Source: Longimicrobiales bacterium
GTDB lineage: Bacteria > Gemmatimonadota > Gemmatimonadetes > Longimicrobiales > Gaopeijiaceae
Assembly: GCA_951813395.1 (NCBI GenBank)
Contig: OX638356.1
Span: 3,484,501-3,548,500 of the forward strand
Direction: 5' to 3'
DNA length: 64,000 bases
Position numbers and translations under genes: made by a program. The notes beneath the pieces were generated by a model. It was given only the letters and a program-made list of their open reading frames with translations. It made no database searches and was not told the origin of the DNA. Position 1 is the stretch's first letter. Each line of letters starts with the position of its first letter. Positions 17,181-25,328 of the stretch are shown here, one piece after another.

Positions 17181-18617
17181 ATGACGATGACGAAGATCGC
17201 CGCAGCCGCGGCGTATGGCTGCACCATCGCGGCGCTTGCCGCCGCCGCCGACCTGGCTGCCCAGCGCCCCGAGGCGGGATCTGCCGCAGCGGGCTATGCA
17301 GTCGTGGACGCCGAGGCCGTCGCGCTGACCGGCGTGACCCTGATCGACGGGACCGGCACGCCCGCGCGCACCGGGCAGACGGTCGTGATTCAGGGCAGCC
17401 GCATCGGGGCGGTCGGGCCCAACGGGCAGGTGGACATCCCGGACGGCGCCGAGGTCATGGACATGTCGGGCCACACCGTCATCCCCGGGATGATCGGGCT
17501 GCACAACCACCTCTTCTACACGGCGGCGGGAGGGCGCTCGGCGCAGCTCACCTACAGCGCGCCGAGGCTGTACCTGGGCAGCGGAGTCACCTCCGTGCGC
17601 ACGACGGGGAGCCGGCAGCCGTATGCGGAACTCAACCTCCGCGCCGAGATCGAGGCCGGGAGGACGCCGGGACCGCGCATCCACATCACGGCTCCGTACA
17701 TCACGGCGGGCGGGGGCATCTCCGGGATGACCATGCTGGAGTCGCCCGAGCAGGCACGCCGTTTCGTGCGCTACTGGGCCGCCGAGGGCGCGACCTGGCT
17801 GAAGGCGTACACCAACATCCGCACCGAGGAGCTGAGCGCGGCGATCGACGAAGCGCACAGCCAGGGGATCAAGGTGACGGGCCACCTCTGCTCGATCAGC
17901 TTCACCGAGGCCGTCGCGCTCGGAATCGACAACATCGAGCACGGCCTGGCCACGAACAGCGACTATTCGCCGGGCCGCGGCAAGGACGAGTGTCCGTCCA
18001 GCCTCTGGGACGACGCCACCTCGGTCGACGTCGAGGGGCCCGAGGCGCAGGCGACCTTCCAGGCCATGATCGACGCGGACGTGGCGATGACCTCGACGCT
18101 GGCGGTCTACGAACTCTTTATCCAGGGCAGGCCCACGCGGGATCAGCGTTCGCTGGACGCGATGTCGCCCGCGGTGCGCGAGGACTACCTGGCGGCGAAG
18201 GCCCAGATCGACGAGATCGGGCGCTCCCCGGACGAGTTCACGACCGCCATGGCCTACGAGAAGGCGTTCTACGATGCCGGCGGCGTACTCGCGGCGGGCG
18301 TCGATCCCACGGGCAACGGCGGTGCGCTTCCCGGCTACGGGGACCAGCGCAACTACGAGCTGCTCGCGGAGGCGGGGTTCGCCCCCCATGAAGCCGTCCA
18401 GGTGCTCAGCGCCAACGGCGCGCGCGTCCTCGACGTGTTCGGGGACCTGGGGACGGTCGAGGCGGGCAAGGTCGCCGACCTCGTGGTGATGAGCGGCGAC
18501 CTGAGCGCCGATCCCTCCGTGATCCGCAATGTGACGATTGTCTTCAAGGATGGAGTCGGGTACGACTCGCCGGCCATGCTGGAGGACGTCCGTGGGAGGG
18601 TGGGAATCAGCGAGTGA
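17181..18617 (+). CDS. exported amidohydrolase, tandem copy B
   Basis: The 478-aa protein is a close paralogue of the preceding gene over its whole length and shares long identical blocks such as SPEQARRFVRYWAAEGATWL. All metal-site residues are kept (MIGLHNHLF, WLKAYT, TGHLCS, IEHGL, GVDPTG). Differences are concentrated in the signal peptide and in the loop after the HNH motif (MHPMSYTGQ in copy A versus SAQLTYSAP here), next to the active site. This suggests altered substrate choice after duplication. Ribosome-binding site GGGAG precedes the ATG, and 12 bases separate the two genes, so they form an operon. Confidence 0.88.
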   Translation: MTMTKIAAAAAYGCTIAALAAAADLAAQRPEAGSAAAGYAVVDAEAVALTGVTLIDGTGTPARTGQTVVIQGSRIGAVGPNGQVDIPDGAEVMDMSGHTVIPGMIGLHNHLFYTAAGGRSAQLTYSAPRLYLGSGVTSVRTTGSRQPYAELNLRAEIEAGRTPGPRIHITAPYITAGGGISGMTMLESPEQARRFVRYWAAEGATWLKAYTNIRTEELSAAIDEAHSQGIKVTGHLCSISFTEAVALGIDNIEHGLATNSDYSPGRGKDECPSSLWDDATSVDVEGPEAQATFQAMIDADVAMTSTLAVYELFIQGRPTRDQRSLDAMSPAVREDYLAAKAQIDEIGRSPDEFTTAMAYEKAFYDAGGVLAAGVDPTGNGGALPGYGDQRNYELLAEAGFAPHEAVQVLSANGARVLDVFGDLGTVEAGKVADLVVMSGDLSADPSVIRNVTIVFKDGVGYDSPAMLEDVRGRVGISE

Positions 18618-18785
18618 GTCTGCATCTTCATCTGACCGATGACCCGGCCGCGCCCGTCCCCCTTCCGCGTCGCACGAGCGGTGACCGCGGTCCGGTTGCC
18701 CCGGATTGGGCCAGCGCCATAGACTTGGAAGCCGCATCGCTTTACAATCCGCCGAAATTGTCGCAACTCCAGCCGGTATTGTCGT

Positions 18786-20411
18786 ATGACGCAGCCCCGC
18801 ACCGCCACGAGCCTGTTCCTCGTTCTCGCCGCAGTCACCGCTTCCGCCTCATGCGGCGGAGACGGCGGGACGACGGTTCCACCGGTTGATCCTCCACCGC
18901 AGAACCAGGCCCCGGTCGCGGTAGGCTCGATTGCGGCCGTCACCGTTGACGTCGGAGCCACCGAAACGACGGATGTCGCGTCGAATTTCAACGATCCGGA
19001 TGGTGACGCGCTCACCTATTCGGCGGCCACCTCCGACGGCGGTGTCGCTACCGCGACCGTGTCGGGCAGCGCGGTGACCACCACCGGCGTCGCAGCCGGC
19101 TCCGCGACCGTCACGATCACGGCCCGCGATCCCGGCGGCCTGACCGCCACGCAGACCATGGCCGTCACCGTGGAGGCGGTGAACAGCGCGCCGATGGTGG
19201 CCGGAATGCTGGACGATCAGACCCTCAATACGGGCGACACGCTCACCGCCGATGTCGCCGAGTTCTTCACCGACCCGGATGGAGACGCGCTCACCTTCGC
19301 CGCGACCAGCTCCGACGCGGGCGTGGCGACCGCTTCGATCTCGGAATCCACGTTGACGGTCGAAGCCGTCGCAACCGGCAGCGCCATGGTAACGGTGTCC
19401 GCCACGGACCCCGGCGACCTTTCCGCCGAGTTCAATTTCACGGTGACCGTCAGCCAGCCCAACCGGGCACCGGAAGTCGCCGACACGATCCCGGCGCAGA
19501 CACTGAACGTCACCGACACCGTCATGCTGGTCGTGTCCATGTACTTCACGGATCCCGACGGCGACGATCTCAGCTACGAGGCCGTGAGTTCGGATACCGG
19601 CGTCGCCGCGGCGCTGGCGATAGGTGACACCGTGCAGATCGCGGCCATGATGGCGGGCGCGGCAACCGTGGCCGTGACGGCCAGCGACCCCGAGGGCCTG
19701 ACCGTCAAGCAGGATATCCCGGTCACGGTGCAGCCGCCCCAGAACCGCGCCCCCGAGGCGGCCGACTCGATTCCCGCCCATGACGTGGTCTCGGACAGCG
19801 CGGTCGTGCTCGATGTGTCCGCGTATTTCAGCGATCCGGATGGGGATGAACTGACCTACTCCGCGGAAACCTCCGATGCGGCGATCGCCACGGTCTCCGT
19901 CGATGGCGCCGTGGTGACCACCAGCGGGGTGTCGGCCGGCGAGGAGGGCGTACAGATGGCGACCCTGATGGTGACGGCAAGCGATCCCGAAGGCCTTTCG
20001 GTCACGCAGGAGGTGGATGTGTTCGTGGCCGCGGTGGACTATGAGGTATGGGAGGGGCTGAGCATCATCGACGAGGGCGAGGACAAGGGCAAGCTTCAGT
20101 TCAGTGCAATCATCCTTAGCGCGTGCGTGCAAGGAACGCTGGTGGCCCTTTTTGACTCGACACTCCAGATCAACTGGAGCGAGTGGCAGATCCGGAGAGG
20201 CACGGGCTGGGTCCGGGTGCCGGGTACGCGCCAAGAGCCGGCAGATGCGACCGAGGACGTGATCTGTGGCTACACGCCCCTTGCTGACGGCAGCGCGGCC
20301 GCGGGCACCTACCGGGTCGTTGGCGAGGTTACGATCACCGAAGAGGGGAAGGACCCGGTCCGCACCCGTCGCAAAACGGAGAACGAGTTCACGCACGATC
20401 CCGGGAGCTGA
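18786..20411 (+). CDS. lipoprotein with four cadherin/Ig-like repeats
   Basis: The 541-aa protein has a lipoprotein signal ending in TASASCGGDGG. It is followed by a Pro-rich spacer (TTVPPVDPPPQNQAP) and four tandem domains of about 90-95 residues. Each begins with NxAP and contains the calcium-binding-like motif DPDGD(A/D/E)L and a closing VTASDPEGL-type strand, as in cadherin-like/Ig-like bacterial surface proteins. The last 130 residues (VDYEVWEGLSIIDEG onward, with two Cys) are a distinct C-terminal domain I do not recognise. The protein probably sits on the outer surface and mediates adhesion or holds partners. The next ORF is a fragment of a related repeat protein. Confidence 0.8.
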   Translation: MTQPRTATSLFLVLAAVTASASCGGDGGTTVPPVDPPPQNQAPVAVGSIAAVTVDVGATETTDVASNFNDPDGDALTYSAATSDGGVATATVSGSAVTTTGVAAGSATVTITARDPGGLTATQTMAVTVEAVNSAPMVAGMLDDQTLNTGDTLTADVAEFFTDPDGDALTFAATSSDAGVATASISESTLTVEAVATGSAMVTVSATDPGDLSAEFNFTVTVSQPNRAPEVADTIPAQTLNVTDTVMLVVSMYFTDPDGDDLSYEAVSSDTGVAAALAIGDTVQIAAMMAGAATVAVTASDPEGLTVKQDIPVTVQPPQNRAPEAADSIPAHDVVSDSAVVLDVSAYFSDPDGDELTYSAETSDAAIATVSVDGAVVTTSGVSAGEEGVQMATLMVTASDPEGLSVTQEVDVFVAAVDYEVWEGLSIIDEGEDKGKLQFSAIILSACVQGTLVALFDSTLQINWSEWQIRRGTGWVRVPGTRQEPADATEDVICGYTPLADGSAAAGTYRVVGEVTITEEGKDPVRTRRKTENEFTHDPGS

Positions 20412-20462
20412 GCGGGCGGCTTTTCGCGTCGGGCTGACCCGTGAGGCATCCTGGGTCGGCGT

Positions 20463-20792
20463 TTGGCGCTAGCTTTGGGCATGCCTCCGGGGCTGGAGGC
20501 GTTGGCCGCGGCGAGCACACTCGCAGTCACAGCCATCGGGCAGGGCGAGGCGGAGGTCACGGTGACCGCCACCGACGACGAGGGCCTGAGCGCCGCGCAG
20601 AGCTTCCTTGTCACCGTGCCCAACCGGAGACCGGTCGTGGCGGACGAAATCCCCGCGCAGACGCTCTACAAGCGGGAAACGGCACCACTGGACCTGAGCG
20701 ACCACTTCAGCGACCCGGACGGCGACGCCCTCGCCTACATTGCCGAGACGACGGACCCGAGCGTGGCCAGGGCGGGGCGTGGCCGGCGCTAG
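20463..20792 (+). pseudogene. fragment of a second Ig-repeat protein
   Basis: This short frame encodes one and a half of the same kind of repeat as the previous gene (EVTVTATDDEGLSAAQSFLV, then NRRPVVADEIPAQTL and FSDPDGDALAYIAETTDPS). It has no signal peptide, begins in mid-domain and breaks off into Arg/Gly-rich sequence. It is the remnant of a duplicated or recombined Ig-repeat gene. The transporter gene starts 5 bases after its stop. Confidence 0.65.
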
Positions 20793-20796
20793 CGTC

Positions 20797-22176
20797 ATGA
20801 CGCGCCGATTCCGGTTCCCGGTGCCGCACCCGCTGGTCCTTCTCACTGCCTGCGTCATCCTGGCGGCGTTGGCCAGCCATGTGCTCCCGGCGGGCGAGTA
20901 CGAGCGACGCGACGACGAAGGGACGGGCAGGAGCGTCGTCGTGGCGGGCACCTACCGCGAAGTCGACCCGAGCCCCGTCGGGTTCTTCGAGGCCATCGTG
21001 GCCCTTCCCCGCGGCATGGCGGACGCCGCCGAAGTCATCTTCCTGGTCTTCCTGATCGGCGGGGCCTTCACCGTCGTGGACGAGACCGGGGCACTCAAGC
21101 GCGGCGTCACGTCGCTGATCCGGTCGCTCAGGGGGCGGGATCTGCTGGTGATCCCGGTCGTGTCGCTGTTTTTCGCGACGGGGGGTGTGGTCGAGAACAT
21201 GCAGGAAGAGATCATTCCGCTGATTCCGGTGCTCCTGATCCTCACCCGCAGGCTCGGCTTCACCCCGATGGTGGCCGTTGCGATGAGCGCGGGGGCCGCG
21301 TTCGTCGGGTCGGCCTTCAGTCCCATAAACCCGTTCCAGGTGTCGATCGCCCAACGGCTGGCGGAGTTGCCGCTGGCGTCGGGGGCACGATTCCGGATCG
21401 TCTTCCTGCTGATCGCGCTGACCTTCTGGATCGGCATGACGATGCGCTACGCGCGGCGGACACGGGGGACGGGAGAACGCGGGGACGAAGGGACTGACGG
21501 CACTGGGAGCACCGCTGGCTCAGCCGAGGGCGTCCGGACCTCCGACCTGGGCATCTTCGCACTCGTGGGGGCCACGTTCGTGGTAGTGGTCCTGGGGATG
21601 ATGCGCTGGCACTGGGGGTTCAACGAGCTGTCGGCCGCGTTCTTCATCATGGGCGTGATCGTCGGCCTGCTGTCGGGGATGAAGATCGGCGGCACGGCCG
21701 AGGCGTACGTGCGCGGCTTTCGCAGCATGGCCTACGCGGGACTCCTGATCGGCTTCGCGCGCGCCATCTACGTCGTGCTGCAGGACGGACGCGTCGTGGA
21801 CACGATCGTGCACGCGATGTTCACGCCGCTCGAAGGCCTGCCCGTACTCGCCTCCAGCTTCGGCATGGCGGCGGCGCAGACGGCCATTCACGTGCCCGTT
21901 CCCAGCGTGAGCGGGCAGGCCGTGCTGACCATGCCCCTGCTGGTGCCGCTGTCGGACCTGCTCGGCATGTCGCGCCAGGTCACCGTACTGGCGTACCAGT
22001 ACGGCGCGGGGCTATGCGAACTGCTGACGCCCACGAACGGCGCGCTGATGGCGATTCTCGCGTCGGCCGGCATCCGGTACGAGGACTGGATCCGGCACGT
22101 GTTTCCGCTCTATGTGGGCCTCGTCGCGCTCGGCCTGCTGGCGATCGCGGTGGCGCTGGGAATCGGGCTGCAGTAG
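20797..22176 (+). CDS. YfcC-family (DcuC/ArcD-like) carrier
   Basis: A polytopic inner-membrane protein of 459 aa from ATG 20797 (MTRRFRFPVPHPLVLL). It resembles the YfcC/C4-dicarboxylate anaerobic carrier group, whose members move amino acids or dicarboxylates. Visible family features are the N-terminal FPVPHPLVLLTACVILAAL with ASHVLPAGEYER just after it, the segment GGVVENMQEEIIPLIPVL, and the C-terminal substrate-site-like stretch PVPSVSGQAVLTMPLLVPL followed by LCELLTPTNGALMAILA. A charged, Gly/Thr-rich cytoplasmic loop (RRTRGTGERGDEGTDG) divides the two halves. Its neighbours are peptidases and an aminotransferase, so an amino-acid or peptide-derived substrate is plausible. It converges on the TPR gene with a single base between stops. 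Confidence 0.8.
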   Translation: MTRRFRFPVPHPLVLLTACVILAALASHVLPAGEYERRDDEGTGRSVVVAGTYREVDPSPVGFFEAIVALPRGMADAAEVIFLVFLIGGAFTVVDETGALKRGVTSLIRSLRGRDLLVIPVVSLFFATGGVVENMQEEIIPLIPVLLILTRRLGFTPMVAVAMSAGAAFVGSAFSPINPFQVSIAQRLAELPLASGARFRIVFLLIALTFWIGMTMRYARRTRGTGERGDEGTDGTGSTAGSAEGVRTSDLGIFALVGATFVVVVLGMMRWHWGFNELSAAFFIMGVIVGLLSGMKIGGTAEAYVRGFRSMAYAGLLIGFARAIYVVLQDGRVVDTIVHAMFTPLEGLPVLASSFGMAAAQTAIHVPVPSVSGQAVLTMPLLVPLSDLLGMSRQVTVLAYQYGAGLCELLTPTNGALMAILASAGIRYEDWIRHVFPLYVGLVALGLLAIAVALGIGLQ

Positions 22177-22177
22177 C

Positions 22178-23803
22178 CTACCGGCGCGAGCTCCCGCTCC
22201 CCCCGGCGGCGGCCTGCTCGTCCACGAACCCACGGGCCTCGTCGAGCCCCGCGATGCCGTCACGTCCCTCCCACAGCGCGGCCACTTTCGAGTAGTTCTC
22301 GAGCGCGACCATGGTGTTGCCCATCGCCGCATTGGCGCGCGCCAGCCCCAGGAGCGAGCGCGGGCGGCCGGCCATGCGCATCAGCGAGGTCTCGAACATC
22401 TCGGCCGCGTCCTCGGGGCGGTCGAGTTCGAGCAGGAGCTCGCCGTACAGCTCGTGCACGGGCTTGACCGGGTTGGCGGAGCCGCGGGGCGGCGCCATGG
22501 CCTCGACCGCCTCGACGGCCCTGTCCATGAAGCCGGTCGCCACGTCGGCGTGGCCCATGCCCTGGTGCAGCAGCGCGCTCACCTGCATGTGCATGACGTG
22601 ATCGTACCCGCTGCCGTCGGACTCCTCGGCCAGCGCCTTCTCGGCAGCCGCGAGGGTCTCCTGGTCACCGGTCCGCGCCGCACTGAGCCCGGTGGCGAGC
22701 AATTCGACGGTGCGCATGTCGTCGGTCACGGGCCGCACATCCCACTCCTCGGTCTCGACCGTGTAGCGGGATTTCAGGAGCGGCACGGCGCCCCGCGCCC
22801 GGGCCGTCCCGGCCGACCCCCGCGCGCCGCCGACCTCGAAGCCCTCGTGCTCGACCATGGACTCGATGCGCTCGATCCACAGCCGCGCCTTCTCGTAGTC
22901 GCCGCGCTGCAGATCGCCGTACTGGCCCCAGTCAAGCGAATGCACCGCGTCACCCAGGGCGTCGCCGGGCTCCCAGAGCTCGACCGCGACGTCGAAGGCG
23001 GACTGGTTGTGGCCCGAGACCAGGTCCCACATGCCGTGCTGGATGAAGATGTGCGTGGGCATGTGGCGGGCGTGCGACACCGCGGGCGCGATGCCGGCGA
23101 ACGCGTAGGCCGCTTCCAGCGCCAGCGGGGCGTTGATCGGATGGTCGAAGGAGTGGATGGTGTAGTGGGCCGCGCCCGGGTGGACCGGGTTGTCGTTCAG
23201 CAGCCTGAGCGCGATCGTGCCGGCGCGGATGTTGTACCGTTCCGTCACGTTGCCGTTCAGGCGGTTGACGCCCAGCAGCGACAGCGCGTAGAAGGCCGCG
23301 ATCTCGGGATCGTCCGGGTACGTCTCGTGGAGGTCGCCCATCGCCTCCATGTACTCGAAGCGGCGCTTGCCGTGGTCGCCGTCGCCCCAGAGGGTCTCGA
23401 CGGCGCGCATGAGCCCCTTCTCGCGCTCGGTCGGCGCCTTGGCGATGCGCTCCTCGGCGGTCGGCGCAAGACGCTCCAGCGCCTTCCTGGGCTCGGTCGG
23501 GTCCATGTTCGTGACCAGCGGGTGGTTGTAGGCGAGCGACTCGCCCCAGTAGGCCAGCGCGAAGTCGGGATCGATCGCCTGGGCCGCGTGGAACTGCTCG
23601 CGCGCCTGCTTCCAGCCGAAGCTGTGCAGGATCGCGACGCCGCGCAGGAAGTGGGCCTGCGCCTCGCCGGTCGCCGAGGTCGGGAAGGTAATGACCCCGA
23701 CATCCTCGAACTGCGCCTGCGCTGCGGGCGGGACGGCCACGGAAGCCAGGATAAGGGTGGCGAAGGCAGCCGTGCTCCAAACGTTCGCGCTCAATCTCTT
23801 CAT
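22178..23803 (-). CDS. exported TPR-repeat protein
   Basis: The protein is about 541 aa, counted from MKRLSANVWSTAAF with GAGGA upstream; an ATG 9 bases earlier overlaps the previous stop as ATGA. A signal peptide (ASVAVPPAAQAQ) is followed by TPR-like helices: AHFLRGVAILHSFGWKQARE, FALAYWGESLAYNHPL and, at the C-terminus, ELYGELLLELDRPEDAAEMF. A central segment has conserved His/Asp motifs (GAAHYTIHSFDHP, SHARHMPTHIFIQHG) that could bind a metal; this HARHMPTHIF pattern recurs in bacterial TPR proteins of unknown role. It follows the aminotransferase gene with a short overlap, so the two are probably co-translated. Confidence 0.75.
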   Translation of the reverse strand: MKRLSANVWSTAAFATLILASVAVPPAAQAQFEDVGVITFPTSATGEAQAHFLRGVAILHSFGWKQAREQFHAAQAIDPDFALAYWGESLAYNHPLVTNMDPTEPRKALERLAPTAEERIAKAPTEREKGLMRAVETLWGDGDHGKRRFEYMEAMGDLHETYPDDPEIAAFYALSLLGVNRLNGNVTERYNIRAGTIALRLLNDNPVHPGAAHYTIHSFDHPINAPLALEAAYAFAGIAPAVSHARHMPTHIFIQHGMWDLVSGHNQSAFDVAVELWEPGDALGDAVHSLDWGQYGDLQRGDYEKARLWIERIESMVEHEGFEVGGARGSAGTARARGAVPLLKSRYTVETEEWDVRPVTDDMRTVELLATGLSAARTGDQETLAAAEKALAEESDGSGYDHVMHMQVSALLHQGMGHADVATGFMDRAVEAVEAMAPPRGSANPVKPVHELYGELLLELDRPEDAAEMFETSLMRMAGRPRSLLGLARANAAMGNTMVALENYSKVAALWEGRDGIAGLDEARGFVDEQAAAGGSGSSRR

Positions 23804-23808
23804 GTCGA

Positions 23809-25191
23809 TCATCCTCGTGCTTCGGCCACTGCCGCGGCCATGTTGTTCAATGCCCTCTCCACAATAACTCGCGGAGAAGCCAGATTCATGCGCATGTATC
23901 CCTCACCGCCGGTCCCGTAGTTGGAGCCGGGGTTCAGGAACACCCCGGCGCGCTTCGCGAACCAGCGCTGCACGATCTTCTCGGCGGTGACATCCGCCGA
24001 GCCCTCGGCGCTCTCGCGGGCGGCGGTCCCGGCGGCTCCGATCCGGTCGGCGAACTCGGCGACGTTCAGCCACGCCAGGTAGGTCCCCTGCCCCTTGCGG
24101 TGGGTGATCCCCGGCAGCTTGTCACCCACGTACGACTCGACGAAGTCGTGATTCGCGTCGAGGTAGGCGAGCAGGTCATCGAGCCAGGGTTCGCCCTCCT
24201 TCAGCGCGGCGCGGCTGGCCACCATGCCCAGCGTGCTGAGGTCGGCGCGGGTGTTGAGCTTCACGCGCTCCAGCAGGTCGGGGTTGGTGGTGTGGTACCA
24301 GGCGACTTTCATCGCGGCCAGGCTGAACGACTTGCTCGACGAAGTGAAGGTCATGCTGTTGTCGACGAGTTCCCTGTCCAGGCTGGCAAAGGGCGTGTAG
24401 GCGTTGCCGCTGGTCACGAAGTCGCGGTGGATCTCGTCGGCAAGCACGATCACCCGGTGCCTGAGGCAGATCTCGCCCATGCGCGTGAGGTCCTCGGCGG
24501 ACCAGCAGTTGCCGGTCGGGTTCTGCGGGTTGCACAAAATGAAGGTGTTGCAGCGGCGCGCGCGGCGCTCGAAGTCGTCGAAGTCGATCGAGTAGCGGCC
24601 CTCGGCGTCGACCAGCATTGGGCTGTCGTCGGCGACGGTGCGGGTGAAGCGGGTGTCGGTGTAGAAGCCGGCGTAGGTCGGGGTCTGCAGCAGGACGCGG
24701 GTGCCGGGAGGCGAGAAGGTGTGAAGCGCGGCGATCAGGCCGGGGTGGACGCCGGTGGTGAAGACGATGGTTGAGGGGTCGACCTCGAGGCCGTAGCGGC
24801 GGCGTTCCCACTCGGCCACCGCCTCTGCATAGGAATCGGGACGGTGCATGTAGCCCCAATTCTCGTGCGTACATCGCTCGGCCAGCGCGCGGGTGACGCA
24901 CGGGGCGGCGCGGAAGTCCATGTCCGCAACGCCCATCCCCGCCACGACCTCGTCGCCGAACTGCTCGACTGCGCGGTCCCAGCGCACGCTGTCCGTGCCC
25001 ATCCGGTCGTACACCTCGTCGAAGTCGTAGTCGTCGAGGGCGGGGGGGAAGGGTCGGGCGGGCGAGCGCTGCCCGGCGATCGTGTGAGCCGCGGCGTTGG
25101 TGGCGCTCGCGGCGCCCGCCGCACCGACGAGGGCCGTGGTTCCCGCGCTTCTGAGGAATGTCCTGCGGCTCAGGCCTGTACGTCGCGGCAT
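23809..25191 (-). CDS. Tat-exported MalY/PatB-like PLP enzyme (C-S lyase or aminotransferase)
   Basis: The 460-aa protein begins with a twin-arginine signal (LSRRTFLRSAGTTALVGAAG). The fold-type I PLP domain follows, with VADMDFRAAPCVTRAL near the N-terminus as in MalY/PatB cystathionine beta-lyases. Other features are NPQNPTGNCW, the Asp in VLADEIHRDF that pairs with the cofactor ring, and the Schiff-base Lys in SSSKSFSLAAMKVAW. The closing Arg that binds the substrate carboxylate is in YMRMNLASP. Export by Tat fits a folded cofactor-bearing enzyme, which is unusual for this family. It may release sulfur or amino groups from amino acids produced by the exported peptidases nearby (inferred). 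Confidence 0.82.
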   Translation of the reverse strand: MPRRTGLSRRTFLRSAGTTALVGAAGAASATNAAAHTIAGQRSPARPFPPALDDYDFDEVYDRMGTDSVRWDRAVEQFGDEVVAGMGVADMDFRAAPCVTRALAERCTHENWGYMHRPDSYAEAVAEWERRRYGLEVDPSTIVFTTGVHPGLIAALHTFSPPGTRVLLQTPTYAGFYTDTRFTRTVADDSPMLVDAEGRYSIDFDDFERRARRCNTFILCNPQNPTGNCWSAEDLTRMGEICLRHRVIVLADEIHRDFVTSGNAYTPFASLDRELVDNSMTFTSSSKSFSLAAMKVAWYHTTNPDLLERVKLNTRADLSTLGMVASRAALKEGEPWLDDLLAYLDANHDFVESYVGDKLPGITHRKGQGTYLAWLNVAEFADRIGAAGTAARESAEGSADVTAEKIVQRWFAKRAGVFLNPGSNYGTGGEGYMRMNLASPRVIVERALNNMAAAVAEARG

Positions 25192-25328
25192 GGGAGTGGC
25201 CTCCAGGGTTGTCCGCTCGTGTTGTGCGCCGGTGCTTACGCCGTTTTCGTGCGCTCTCTCACTGTTTTTGGGTCGTGGTTAGAGTGCGGGTTGGAGGGGT
25301 GGTGCGCAAGCGGGCCCACTCCATGCGC

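Noticed and set aside
16353-18737. 794-codon minus-strand frame through the two amidohydrolase genes
   Set aside because: It mirrors two well-supported plus-strand genes, and its His/Arg-rich translation repeats twice because the genes are duplicates.
22112-23920. 602-codon plus-strand frame opposite the TPR gene
   Set aside because: The TPR protein on the minus strand has a signal peptide and recognisable repeats; the plus-strand translation has neither.
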